In this document: positions 44,383-53,073 of the stretch, in pieces
Layout of the letters: each line of letters begins with the position of its first letter
Numbering within the stretch: position 1 is the stretch's first letter
Source: a virus
Length of the DNA: 64,000 nt
Direction: 5' to 3' (one strand)
IMG/VR virus record: IMGVR_UViG_3300035670_011224
Span: 62,001 to 126,000 of that record
The notes under the pieces: model-generated
The model's database searches: none
The model's input: only the letters and a program-made list of their open reading frames with translations
Told to the model about the DNA's origin: nothing
Translations under genes and position numbers: made by a program

Positions 44383-44534
44383 ATTAGATATATTTCATTT
44401 TCAAAATTAGTAATAAATAAAAAATCACCATTGTACCCAGCATTATAAAGACTTGATATGCATAATTTAGCCAATTTGATATAGTTGATATTATTATTTA
44501 AAGTAAAATATATTAAATGTTTATTTATGTTCAT
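44379..44534 (-). pseudogene. Short fragment resembling a glycosyltransferase N-terminus
   Basis: 51 codons from ATG at 44534 (overlapping the methyltransferase end by 14 bases) to a TGA that overlaps the GT2 start. The product begins MNINKHLIYFTLNNNINYIK and contains LCISSLYNAGYNGDFLFIT, the usual first strand-helix-strand of glycogenin-like GT-A enzymes. The metal site and acceptor half are missing. Coupling at both ends suggests it is still translated; as an enzyme it should be inactive. Confidence 0.5.
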
Positions 44535-45144
44535 AATTTTTATTTTCAGCTATAATAAAACCATTTCTATCATCAGAATCTATAAGTATGTTATAATTAT
44601 TTATGTTATGTAGTATTTCTTCTCTAATTAGTTGACATTTATTAGTTTTTGTATCATCCAATGCTACTATATGTATCCTATTTTTTAATAGAATCCATTC
44701 AGGATATGTAGAATATTCTCCCCCATCAAATAAGCAAAAATCTATATTAGTAGGTAATATACTAACTACATTAGTATTGTTGTTTATATCATTTAAATCA
44801 GATATGAGCCATGATTTATTTGATAATATTTGTTTTTGATTAATATATTCAAAAATATCTTTGGCTTCTATAATTCTACCATGAATTAAATTTACATAAG
44901 TTAAGTATTCATTTAGATTGTGCTTGGCTTCTGTATAAAACTTTAGATTGGATTCTAAGCTAAGAAAATTACAATTTAAATTATTATATATAATAGCATC
45001 TATAATACATTTAGTTGAACCAAGACCTCTCCATGTTCCTATTTCTAGAATATTTTTGGGTTTATATTTAGATATAACTAAATGAATATTGTTACAAAAA
45101 TTTGTATTAGGTAATATTTGTCCATTAATTTGATTTGGTATCAT
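44521..45144 (-). CDS. Class I SAM-dependent methyltransferase
   Basis: 207 residues. ILEIGTWRGLGSTKCIIDAI (about 32-51) is the SAM-binding glycine loop with its acidic strand start. NFLSLESNLKFY gives the second acidic residue, and FCLFDGGEYSTYPEW (about 136-150) fits the post-motif of the Methyltransf_24-type family common in glycan clusters. Likely methylates a sugar. It overlaps the exostosin-like gene by 20 bases. Confidence 0.7.
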   Translation of the reverse strand: MIPNQINGQILPNTNFCNNIHLVISKYKPKNILEIGTWRGLGSTKCIIDAIIYNNLNCNFLSLESNLKFYTEAKHNLNEYLTYVNLIHGRIIEAKDIFEYINQKQILSNKSWLISDLNDINNNTNVVSILPTNIDFCLFDGGEYSTYPEWILLKNRIHIVALDDTKTNKCQLIREEILHNINNYNILIDSDDRNGFIIAENKNYEHK

Positions 45145-45922
45145 ATAGAATTTTTTCTTTCCAGTAAAAAGAATTTAAGATTTCTAAATTATATTGTCTA
45201 TTAATAATATTATCGTATTTATTTTTAATTAGATCATAATTTAATAAATTTTCTATGTTATCTAGTATAATAATTGGCAATTCTTTATATAGTTTATATA
45301 TTTTATAATCTCCAGTTTTTATAGTTACTGGTATTTTATGACTATATAACACCTCCCATAATCTGTGGGTATCAATCCCATTACCAGCTGGACAAAGAAC
45401 CATTTTATGGTCTTGTATTTTTTGAAACATATCATATAGACTCAATGTTGGATTATCCAATGTAATATATTTCGATTGTTTGGCCATATCGTATATTTTT
45501 TGTCTGTATGCCGGATTTGTTGTAATATTAAAATTACAATATAAGAATTGAGTTGGTATATAGTCTTTGTCTAGATTTTGTAGTATAGATTCTTTTAGAC
45601 TAGCCCTATCTGGATATCCTATTCCATGACCATCTCTTGTTGAAAAATATTGATTTTCTAACCCAAGAGGAATGGGCTCTACCATATTGCTATGGGTAAG
45701 AGCATTAACAGCATACCATTTTTTAATATTTTTTGGAGCTAAAGATACTATTTGGTCCGTTATGGGATAATCAGAGTTACCTGTGATCAAAACAACTTCG
45801 TTATCTAACTTAGTAATAGTTTCAAAATCTTGTAAAAGATAATCTGTTTTACAAAAAAATACAGTTTTTCCATCATGTAAACTGGAAAGTTTATTATGTT
45901 CTAAAAAATCAGTATGGTTCAT
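45125..45922 (-). CDS. Exostosin-like glycosyltransferase
   Basis: 265 residues from the ATG at 45922; a TTG at 45937 is upstream. VLCPAGNGIDTHRLWEVLYS (about 175-194) followed by IPVTIKTGD is the exostosin/GT47-type nucleotide-sugar site. The paralogous pattern occurs in the product of 53070-53915 (CPMGWVNPDSFRIMESLEHN). Possibly transfers a hexose or hexuronic acid. It overlaps the DUF6165-like gene by 14 bases. Confidence 0.7.
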   Translation of the reverse strand: MNHTDFLEHNKLSSLHDGKTVFFCKTDYLLQDFETITKLDNEVVLITGNSDYPITDQIVSLAPKNIKKWYAVNALTHSNMVEPIPLGLENQYFSTRDGHGIGYPDRASLKESILQNLDKDYIPTQFLYCNFNITTNPAYRQKIYDMAKQSKYITLDNPTLSLYDMFQKIQDHKMVLCPAGNGIDTHRLWEVLYSHKIPVTIKTGDYKIYKLYKELPIIILDNIENLLNYDLIKNKYDNIINRQYNLEILNSFYWKEKILYDTKSN

Positions 45923-46286
45923 AAGATTTTTCTTCAATAAAACTAGATTCGCTCAGAATATTAATATCTTTTTTTATAGCAGCTCTTTTATCGTTTGTTA
46001 TATAAACAGACCTAGCCAACTCTATAAATTCTTTATCAAATATTTTTTGTTTTTCTTTTAGTCTTATATGATCTTCAATATTCCATAGTTCTTTATTTAT
46101 AGTTTTTAAAGTGAAATAAAGCTGTTTAATTTGAATATTATCTAATAGATGTAAGCATTGTTGTTTTATGTATTCTAGTTCTTTAGTAATATTAGATAAT
46201 TTATCTGTTTCTTTAATGCAGTCGCTCTTGATCTCTAGTATTGTTAATTTATCTAAAATTTCGCCATTTGATATTTGTATATTCAT
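45909..46286 (-). CDS. DUF6165-like protein
   Basis: 125 residues from ATG 46286, which overlaps the upstream TGA (ATGA). MNIQISNGEILDKLTILEIK, then LWNIEDHIRLKE and ELARSVYITNDKRAAIKKDI, match the DUF6165 family, always found among glycosyltransferases in polysaccharide clusters. Function unknown. Its presence supports that the whole group was acquired as a bacterial glycan-synthesis block. Confidence 0.7.
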   Translation of the reverse strand: MNIQISNGEILDKLTILEIKSDCIKETDKLSNITKELEYIKQQCLHLLDNIQIKQLYFTLKTINKELWNIEDHIRLKEKQKIFDKEFIELARSVYITNDKRAAIKKDINILSESSFIEEKSYEPY

Positions 46287-46927
46287 ATTATGATCCAATT
46301 TTTTTTCAAAATAAAATTGCTATGATTTTTAGATATAAAATTTTTATGATATACTAATTTGGTTTTTTTAGATGTTTCTATTCTATCTATTAGATGTATA
46401 TAAGAAGAATTAATACAATGTATTTCTGTTGCATTCTGTATAAGATCTATATTATCAAAAAAATTACCATTATTACTATAAATTTTTTGTAAAGTATGAT
46501 CTATTTTTGTATAATCAAGCCTATCTATGCCATCCGAGCCCATATGACATAGAAAACCATAAGGTTCATTTGGTACAGGATTTTGCGATTTCGGTTTGTT
46601 TATGAAAAAATTATTCCAAGATAATTCGTATGAAAGACCAATTTGATAATAAAATACTTCGTCCCACATCAAATTTGAAGGAAAATTGGAATTTAATGAT
46701 ATTCCTAATCTAATATAGTTTGAATTTTGTAATCCAATATCGGTGGCCTCATTATCATTCTCTACACACAATATTTGTATATTAGAATTATTTTTATACA
46801 TATAAGATACGTTTTGATAATTCTTATGTTTACAAAATAGTTTTATATTTTCTTTTGCTGCAATGGTTCTTATTAGTCCGTTGCATATAATATGATCTCC
46901 TAATCCTAGATGGTGATGAATTATCAT
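46283..46927 (-). CDS. GT9/heptosyltransferase-like protein
   Basis: 214 residues. HHLGLGDHIICNGLIRTIAA at about 4-23 is the acceptor-side glycine loop of heptosyltransferase-type GT-B enzymes, and ATEIHCINSSYIHLIDR near the C-terminus matches the nucleotide-sugar site. It is shorter than usual (about 300), so possibly compact or degraded. ATGA overlaps at both ends. Confidence 0.65.
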   Translation of the reverse strand: MIIHHHLGLGDHIICNGLIRTIAAKENIKLFCKHKNYQNVSYMYKNNSNIQILCVENDNEATDIGLQNSNYIRLGISLNSNFPSNLMWDEVFYYQIGLSYELSWNNFFINKPKSQNPVPNEPYGFLCHMGSDGIDRLDYTKIDHTLQKIYSNNGNFFDNIDLIQNATEIHCINSSYIHLIDRIETSKKTKLVYHKNFISKNHSNFILKKNWIII

Positions 46928-47706
46928 ATTTTATTTTTGATATTTTCTAGAATATTCTTTGCTTCATTTGGGTCTTTGCATCCATGAAAACAATAAAATT
47001 TAACAGGGCAATTCAACTTTAAATACGATTCGTAGAGTTCAAAGCTGTTGTCTATATTATTAGATATATAATCTTTATATATAGTGCTGTTTGGAAAAAA
47101 ATTATATCCTAGATCATAATTAACTTGGTATTTAGCCAATAAGCAGTTGAGTATTCCTTCGTCTTCTATGTATGGGATAGAATTATTCTTATGGAATAGA
47201 TCAATAGAATCTATGATTTCTTGTATGAAAGATTTATGATTTTTTATCACTAACCCACAAGCATATACATACTTCATGCTGGGCTGATTGGATGTAAACA
47301 TATCAAGCATGTTTTTTAAATGATATTTATGTATAGGATTTTCAAAAGGATTGTGTGGATGTTTTGCAAATAGTGGGAACTGACATGAAGCTATACGATT
47401 AACATTTTCATAGAATAATTTGTCTACTTCTGGTAGAGCAATCATATCTGCGTCTAACATTACTGTTAAGTCATAAGTACTATCTAATAGTGTTAACCAT
47501 TTGTATTTATAAAGATGGCTGTTTGTTATGATTCCAGTTTCTCTAATTTTTTTAGAAATAACTTGAGTGTTTTTAAAATCATAATCAAAATTTATACAGT
47601 TAACAGTTATCGGATATTCGCTAAACGAGCAGATAGAGTCTATTAGAATCTCAACTAGCGGCAGCCAATTCCTGGTGCAAAAAGTGTTGAACCCAAAATT
47701 GTTCAT
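46924..47706 (-). CDS. GT-A glycosyltransferase-like protein
   Basis: 260 residues. FNTFCTRNWLPLVEILIDSI at the N-terminus and YDLTVMLDADMIALPEVDKL (about 78-97), containing the D-x-D metal motif, fit a GT-A fold; the C-terminal FYCFHGCKDPNEAK is a possible nucleotide-releasing His. The exact CAZy family is uncertain (GT6- or GT8-like). Overlaps by ATGA at both ends. Confidence 0.65.
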   Translation of the reverse strand: MNNFGFNTFCTRNWLPLVEILIDSICSFSEYPITVNCINFDYDFKNTQVISKKIRETGIITNSHLYKYKWLTLLDSTYDLTVMLDADMIALPEVDKLFYENVNRIASCQFPLFAKHPHNPFENPIHKYHLKNMLDMFTSNQPSMKYVYACGLVIKNHKSFIQEIIDSIDLFHKNNSIPYIEDEGILNCLLAKYQVNYDLGYNFFPNSTIYKDYISNNIDNSFELYESYLKLNCPVKFYCFHGCKDPNEAKNILENIKNKI

Positions 47707-48353
47707 GATGTTATGTATTTCTGGTATTCTGGATGTCTATTATTGAACTCATCAAATACGTCTCCAACAAATTCTGTATTTTGTCTTGCTGTTGGAAATG
47801 GTTGTTTATCAAAAAATTCATCATGTACTAATTTATCATCACCTATTAAAGGATACAATTCTTCTGTAAAAAATTTATAATCAGTACCATAGTTATTTGT
47901 TTTATTGAAAGATTCTAATAATATTTGCATAGGATATTTATTGTTATTTTTATATCCCCACATACCTCCAAGAATAGGAAATTTGTGATATGGATGATCT
48001 CTCATAATATGAAAGGTTTTATTAGACTGTAACCATTCATCTACTGCATATTTTTCTCTTAGCGACAATCTACTATCGGTATCTCTAAAAATACTTACAT
48101 TCACATCAATATCATACGATGCTTCGAATCTCCAAAACATACTTCTCCAATCACCTTTGATGTTTTTTTTAATAATTTGTGTATTGGAAAAAGATTCTAG
48201 TTTTTGTATTGTTTCAATTGGAACTTCCGAATCTATATAAAATCTACACACCCAATCAGAGTATATATCTTTAGCAAGTTCTGCATTTTTTATACTACCA
48301 AAAGTATATTTTGGATTATTGCCCCAAAGACTAAAGCTAATAATTTTATTCAT
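47703..48353 (-). CDS. Putative glycosyltransferase, 216 aa
   Basis: ISFSLWGNNPKYTFGSIKNA at the start, SIFRDTDSRLSLREKYAVDEW (about 86-106, including RDTDSR as metal motif) and FHIMRDHPYHKFPILGGMWG (about 112-132) form a recognisable group of GT-A-like proteins in phages and bacteria with no assigned reaction. Coupled to both neighbours. Confidence 0.6.
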   Translation of the reverse strand: MNKIISFSLWGNNPKYTFGSIKNAELAKDIYSDWVCRFYIDSEVPIETIQKLESFSNTQIIKKNIKGDWRSMFWRFEASYDIDVNVSIFRDTDSRLSLREKYAVDEWLQSNKTFHIMRDHPYHKFPILGGMWGYKNNNKYPMQILLESFNKTNNYGTDYKFFTEELYPLIGDDKLVHDEFFDKQPFPTARQNTEFVGDVFDEFNNRHPEYQKYITS

Positions 48354-48913
48354 TTTACTGGATTATATACAGTAACAAAAAATTTGCCCCATATATCGTT
48401 AATTAGTTCGCTTATAAAGTTCCAATTACCACCAGCTAGTCCACTACCGAATTTAGGACAATGAATTTCTATTTTTTCATTTTTGTTTACGAAACCAGTA
48501 TTCATATGAATATATTGAGAAACCTTATACATGCTTTGTCCAAGAGCAAAATAATTCAATGGTCTGCTATTGTTGAAGTTCTTAACACCATTTTGAGCAA
48601 TCATATTAACAAAAATTAATTTATGTCTATATTGAGGTTCCTCATAAACTTTTATAATTTGAGAATAACCTAGATTAGCAGATAAAAAGTTTCTACCAAG
48701 AAGATGATAGTCGGCCTTGACTACCGGATATTTTTGACCAACTTGGTATGCGAATCCAGCATCAAATAGGTCGATATTATTACATACATGAGGAACAAAA
48801 ACTGTTGCTCCATTTTCTTTTGAATGAACTCTTTGTTCGATTATGTCGAATATATTTTTATTTGAAAGAACATATGGTTCTTTTTTTAGCACTTTTTGAT
48901 TAGGCATTTTCAT
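48350..48913 (-). CDS. Macro-domain protein
   Basis: 187 residues. ATVFVPHVCNNIDLFDAGFAY (about 36-56) and a later IHCPKFGSGLAGGNWNFI (about 152-169) match the ADP-ribose-binding loops of phage macro domains, as in ADP-ribose-1''-phosphate phosphatases. It may process ADP-ribose species, remove ADP-ribosylation or counter NAD-based defences. An AAGGAT element precedes its two possible ATGs (48913, 48907). It is coupled to the glycan genes downstream. Confidence 0.75.
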   Translation of the reverse strand: MKMPNQKVLKKEPYVLSNKNIFDIIEQRVHSKENGATVFVPHVCNNIDLFDAGFAYQVGQKYPVVKADYHLLGRNFLSANLGYSQIIKVYEEPQYRHKLIFVNMIAQNGVKNFNNSRPLNYFALGQSMYKVSQYIHMNTGFVNKNEKIEIHCPKFGSGLAGGNWNFISELINDIWGKFFVTVYNPVK

Positions 48914-49136
48914 TATCCTTTTTTCTTTCTTTTATCGCTAGTATATTACTATCTTTGTCAAAAGTAAAAAGATCAATAGGATCTATTATTTCTTCCGGGC
49001 TTAACCATCTTCCATGTCCGGTTCTGAGATTAATACAAAGTTTTTTACCGTCTTTTTTAAAGTCGCTAGTTGTTATAAAGTATTCATTACCTATAACAAA
49101 ACATTCTCCTGTTGATATTTCCTCTAAATATTTCAT
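48900..49136 (-). CDS. Unknown small protein, 78 aa
   Basis: From the ATG at 49136, two bases after the upstream stop. A small beta-type protein (GECFVIGNEYFITTSDFKKD) with the element GHGRWLSPEEI, seen in small phage proteins, and a charged tail. Function unknown. It overlaps the macro-domain gene by 14 bases. Confidence 0.6.
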   Translation of the reverse strand: MKYLEEISTGECFVIGNEYFITTSDFKKDGKKLCINLRTGHGRWLSPEEIIDPIDLFTFDKDSNILAIKERKKDNENA

Positions 49137-49138
49137 GA

Positions 49139-49342
49139 TCAATGATTATAATATCTGTCCCAATCTTCCCATTCTTCTTCCTGATAACTTTCTTTTATTT
49201 TTTTTAGTTCTTTTTTTGATATATTTTTTCTTTTGTTTATATCATCTTCCTCAAAATAATTATCACCATTTTGGTGTTTTTTCTTAAATTTTTCTCGTCT
49301 TTTTTCTTTTTCGTTTGAAAAATCGTTATCGAAGTTATTCAT
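49139..49342 (-). CDS. Small highly charged protein, 67 aa
   Basis: From the ATG at 49342, the first in-frame ATG after the promoter. Extremely charged: Lys/Arg-rich middle (KEKRREKFKKKHQNGDNYFE) and acidic-aromatic end (EEEWEDWDRYYNH). No family. Translation upstream of 49342 (from TTG or ATG up to 49432) would run through the promoter and is unlikely. Confidence 0.55.
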   Translation of the reverse strand: MNNFDNDFSNEKEKRREKFKKKHQNGDNYFEEDDINKRKNISKKELKKIKESYQEEEWEDWDRYYNH

Positions 49343-49374
49343 AGTATTGTTTGTTTGACCGCTTGAACAGATGT

Positions 49375-49402
49375 ATAATACACCCAATCTCTGGTTTGTC
49401 AA
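49375..49402 (-). promoter_or_regulatory. Strong minus-strand promoter with -35 box and GGTGTATTAT
   Basis: On the minus strand: TTGACA (49402-49397), 16-base spacer, TATTAT (49380-49375), within the motif GGTGTATTATAC. It is the only copy of the shared motif with a good -35 box. It drives the minus-strand glycan genes from 49342. Confidence 0.75.
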
Positions 49403-49425
49403 CACTAAAATTAGCATTTCGTGTC

Positions 49426-49453
49426 TTGACAAAGATTCACATAGTACTATTAT
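49426..49453 (+). promoter_or_regulatory. Plus-strand sigma70-type promoter for the 49495 operon
   Basis: TTGACA (49426-49431), 16-base spacer and TATTAT (49448-49453) on the plus strand, about 41 bases before the GTG at 49495. A second possible element, GGTGGTATTATATTT, lies at 49465-49479. Divergent from the minus-strand promoter at 49375-49402. Confidence 0.7.
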
Positions 49454-49494
49454 TGGTGCAGCTGGGTGGTATTATATTTCTTAGGTCTACAATA

Positions 49495-51150
49495 GTGATA
49501 AATTCTACTATAGTAACTGGTATATGGGATCTTAGTAGAGATTCTTTGTCTGAAGGATGGGGTAGAAATTATCAGCATTATATTGATAATTTTTCTAAAT
49601 TATTATCTTCTTTACCAGATGACACACCTTTGATGGTTTTTGGAGATCAAGAATTAGAAGATCTTGTCTTTAGGCATAGAAATAAAGAAAATACAAGATT
49701 CTATATACATAAAAAAGTTGATTTTGATGGAAATTTCTTTCCTTTTTTTAAACAAGTACAGCAAATAAGACAAAGCGATAATTGGTTAAATCAAGTTGGA
49801 TGGTTAAGAGATAGTACTCAAGCAAAACTAGATTACTATAACCCTATGGTAATGAGCAAAATGTTTCTTTTGCATAATGCCAAGATATTTAATCCATTTA
49901 GTACAGAGTATATATTTTGGTTGGATGGTGGAATAACTAATACTGTTCATCCTGGATATTTTAGCCATGATAAAGTTCTAAATAAATTAGAGCATATTGT
50001 TAAAAAATTTCTATTCATATGTTTTCCATATGAAACCACAACAGAAATTCATGGGTTCGATATCGATCAAATGAATCAAATTTGTGATGCTAGTGTTAAC
50101 AGGGTAGCTAGGGGCGGATTTTTTGGTGGTCATATAGACTATATTTCTCAAGCTAGCAGTCTATACTATAGTTTATTGAGTCAAACTTTGAATAATAATC
50201 TTATGGGAACTGAAGAGAGTATATTTACAATAATGACCTATAAAGATCCAGACACTTATACTTATGAACCTATTGAGTCAAATGGATTAATAAATACATT
50301 TTTTGAAAAACTTAAAAATAGCCAAACATTAATAGAAACTAAAGTTCAAAGTACCAGAAAACCTTTTAAAAATAATGATACGGTTTTATATATTAATGCT
50401 TTTAATTCTCCAGACCAATTACAAATGGTATTAGATAGTTTTGAAAAATATGATAATAATTTTATTAAACAAACTAGTAAAATATTATTAAATAATTCGA
50501 CTAAAGAAGAATTATTACCTATATATGATATAATATGCGATAAATATAATTTTAAAGAACATCTAAAATATGGAAATAAAGGAGTTTGTGGATCTCGACA
50601 GTTTGCAGCGGAACATTTTTCCGATTCTGGATCCAGATATATGATATTTTTTGAAGATGATATGCTTTTAGATTTTAATGGATTTTGTAATTTTGGTTTT
50701 AATAAAAATATTCATAATTTATTTAATCGCATTGTTAAAATAATGAAAAATGAAGAATATGATTTTCTTAAATTTACTTTTAGTGAATTCTATGGCCATA
50801 ATGGAGAACAATGGAGTTGGCATAATGTTCCTGGAGAAAAAAGATTAAAATATTTTGGTCGTACTCAAAAAAAACCAAACACAAAATTCTCTTGCATAAA
50901 ATCTATAGATGGTCTTCCTTATGCCGAGGGAGAGGTTTACTACAGTAATTGGCCTCATATTATAGATCAAGAAGGTAATCAAAAGTGTTTTCTTGATACA
51001 AAATGGGATCATCCTTTCGAGCAAACATGGATGAGTCACATATACACTTTAACAATCGAGAATAAAGTAAAACCAGCAATTCTATTAGCTAGTCCAATAA
51101 CACATAATAGAGTCCATTTTTATGAATCAAATGAAAGAAGAGAAAATTGA
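49495..51150 (+). CDS. HtrL/YibB-like and GT-A fusion protein
   Basis: 551 residues from a GTG at 49495 (AGG about 9 bases upstream), because HtrL/YibB-family proteins begin just before the strand TIVTGIWDLSRDSLSEGWGR; upstream codons from 49351 cross the promoter. About 1-270 is the YibB-like part (MVFGDQELEDLVF, MVMSKMFLLHNA, YIFWLDGGI, RGGFFGGH). About 290-551 is a GT-A domain (VLYINAFNSPDQLQMVLDSF, then YMIFFEDDMLLDFNG with the metal site). Founding gene of the plus-strand operon. YibB-like proteins are linked to O-antigen clusters, reaction unknown. Confidence 0.7.
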   Translation: MINSTIVTGIWDLSRDSLSEGWGRNYQHYIDNFSKLLSSLPDDTPLMVFGDQELEDLVFRHRNKENTRFYIHKKVDFDGNFFPFFKQVQQIRQSDNWLNQVGWLRDSTQAKLDYYNPMVMSKMFLLHNAKIFNPFSTEYIFWLDGGITNTVHPGYFSHDKVLNKLEHIVKKFLFICFPYETTTEIHGFDIDQMNQICDASVNRVARGGFFGGHIDYISQASSLYYSLLSQTLNNNLMGTEESIFTIMTYKDPDTYTYEPIESNGLINTFFEKLKNSQTLIETKVQSTRKPFKNNDTVLYINAFNSPDQLQMVLDSFEKYDNNFIKQTSKILLNNSTKEELLPIYDIICDKYNFKEHLKYGNKGVCGSRQFAAEHFSDSGSRYMIFFEDDMLLDFNGFCNFGFNKNIHNLFNRIVKIMKNEEYDFLKFTFSEFYGHNGEQWSWHNVPGEKRLKYFGRTQKKPNTKFSCIKSIDGLPYAEGEVYYSNWPHIIDQEGNQKCFLDTKWDHPFEQTWMSHIYTLTIENKVKPAILLASPITHNRVHFYESNERREN

Positions 51151-51797
51151 TAAATAACGAAGAACTAATTAATATATTTACAAAAAATAAGTCTGTTACT
51201 TATTTTAATAAAAAATCTTCTGATAATGATCTTTTTCCATATTTAAATTATTGTTTAGATCATTCTTTAAAATCAAAAGACTATTTATTTATGGAATTAG
51301 GAGTGTTCACAGGAAATACATTTAGTTGTATAAGATCCTCACTACCAGAAGATATTAATCTATATGGTTTTGATACATTTACTGGACTACCAGAGGACTG
51401 GATGATAAATGAAAAAGATGTTCTATATGCAAAAGGTACATTTGCTCTAGACTATATTCCGCATAGCACCCATAATACAGAATTTATAGTTGGAAATATA
51501 GAAAATACAATGACTCCATTTCTTCAAAAACATGACAAAAAAATTTCTTTTGTACATTTTGATATGGATCTATATAATCCAACATTTTTTGCTTTAAAAG
51601 AAATGCATAATTATTTTTTAAATGGTACTGTTTTAGTATTTGATGATTTTTACAATTTACCTGGATGGGAAAATTATTCATTTAAAGCACTTTTAGACTA
51701 TGTTAATTTTTATAATGTTGAATTCGAACCATTATCAACAGTAGGCTGGTACGACGGATGGGCTTCTGCTGCTATTAAAATAATAAATAGGATATAA
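51147..51797 (+). CDS. TylF/MycF-family methyltransferase
   Basis: 216 residues. LFMELGVFTGNTFSCIRSSL (about 46-65), the GFDTFTGLPEDW signature (about 73-84), FVHFDMDLYNPT (about 132-143) and VFDDFYNLPGWE are typical of TylF-type sugar O-methyltransferases, which need Mg and SAM. The start is TTG overlapping the stop of the previous gene (TTGA, analogous to ATGA) with AAGAGAA upstream; no ATG precedes the SAM motif. Probably methylates a sugar of the glycan. Confidence 0.8.
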   Translation: MINNEELINIFTKNKSVTYFNKKSSDNDLFPYLNYCLDHSLKSKDYLFMELGVFTGNTFSCIRSSLPEDINLYGFDTFTGLPEDWMINEKDVLYAKGTFALDYIPHSTHNTEFIVGNIENTMTPFLQKHDKKISFVHFDMDLYNPTFFALKEMHNYFLNGTVLVFDDFYNLPGWENYSFKALLDYVNFYNVEFEPLSTVGWYDGWASAAIKIINRI

Positions 51798-51798
51798 T

Positions 51799-53073
51799 AT
51801 GAAAAAGACAAAATTAAAAAACAATACTATATTTATACAAATAGCCTCTTATAGGGATCCTCAATTATTACCGACCCTTAAAGATATGCTAGAAAAAGCT
51901 AAGTATGCAGAAAATCTAAGAATAGGAATATGTTGGCAACACTCTTCTCAAGATGAATGGGATAAACTAGATGATTATAAAAATGATTCTAGATTTAGAA
52001 TTATCGATGTTCCACACACGGATAGTCAAGGTGTATGTTGGGCAAGAAATAAGGTTCAATCCCTGTACCAAAACGAAAAATATACTTTACAACTCGATAG
52101 TCACCATAGATTTGTACAAAATTGGGATTCTGAACTAATAGATATGCTAAAAAATCTTCAGAAAAAAGGACATAAAAAACCACTAATAACTTCTTATATT
52201 CCCAGTTTCGATCCTGACAATGATCCAGCAGCAAGAGTAAACGAACCTTGGAAAATGAATTTTGACAGATTTATACCAGAGGGAGCAGTATTCTTTCTTC
52301 CTGCTTCATTTGATAGTTCAGAAGATAAAACTAGTCCATTACCAGGTAGATTTTATAGTGCTCATTTTGCTTTTACAGTAGGAGATTTTTGTAAAGAAGT
52401 TCCTCATGATCCCAATTACTATTTTCATGGAGAAGAAATCAGTATCGCTGTTAGAGCATTTACGCACGGATACGATATTTTTCATCCTCATAAAGTACTT
52501 GTTTGGCACGAATATACAAGAAAAGGCAGAACCAAACAGTGGGACGATGATAAAATTTGGGGAGACAGAAATAGCAAGAGTCATCTAAGAAATAGAAAAC
52601 TTTTTGAAATGGATGGAGAAAAAAGAGATATTGATTTTGGTCCTTATGGTTTTGGAAATGTAAGATCATTAAAAGATTATGAGTTGTATTCTGGTCTATG
52701 TTTTTCAAGAAGAGCAATTACAAAAAGAGTACAAGAACATAAACCACCACCAGATCCTGAAACAACTGATTTGGACTATGACTCTTTTCAATCTCATTTA
52801 ATGAGTATATTTAAACATTGTATAGATATTCAATATGGACAAGTACCCGAGAACGATTATGATTTTTGGGCAGTCGCTTTTAAGAACGACAAGGGAGAAG
52901 ACCTTTATAGAAAAGATGCAGATAAAGAAGAAATAGATAGAGTAAAAAACGATCCTGATGGATACTGTAAAATATGGAGAGAATTTCAAACTAATATTAA
53001 GCCTGTTAGCTGGATAGTTTGGCCGCATAGCATTAGTAAGGGCTGGGCTGATCCTATAATAGGATATCTATGA
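51799..53073 (+). CDS. GT60-like (Skp1-type) GlcNAc-transferase
   Basis: 424 residues. IFIQIASYRDPQLLPTLKDM (about 11-30), IGICWQHSSQDEW, the metal motif in YTLQLDSHHRFVQNWD (about 96-111) and HPHKVLVWHEYTR (about 230-242) match the GlcNAc-transferase domain of GT60. In Dictyostelium, GT60 adds GlcNAc to hydroxyproline of Skp1; bacterial and viral members may use other acceptors. Here the genome also codes long Pro-rich proteins and a 2OG oxygenase. ATG, 1 base after the TylF-like gene. Confidence 0.8.
   Translation: MKKTKLKNNTIFIQIASYRDPQLLPTLKDMLEKAKYAENLRIGICWQHSSQDEWDKLDDYKNDSRFRIIDVPHTDSQGVCWARNKVQSLYQNEKYTLQLDSHHRFVQNWDSELIDMLKNLQKKGHKKPLITSYIPSFDPDNDPAARVNEPWKMNFDRFIPEGAVFFLPASFDSSEDKTSPLPGRFYSAHFAFTVGDFCKEVPHDPNYYFHGEEISIAVRAFTHGYDIFHPHKVLVWHEYTRKGRTKQWDDDKIWGDRNSKSHLRNRKLFEMDGEKRDIDFGPYGFGNVRSLKDYELYSGLCFSRRAITKRVQEHKPPPDPETTDLDYDSFQSHLMSIFKHCIDIQYGQVPENDYDFWAVAFKNDKGEDLYRKDADKEEIDRVKNDPDGYCKIWREFQTNIKPVSWIVWPHSISKGWADPIIGYL

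Noticed and set aside
49351-49494. N-terminal extension of the YibB-like protein from TTG 49351
   Set aside because: The extension spans both divergent promoters and has no ribosome-binding site; family members start near the GTG at 49495.
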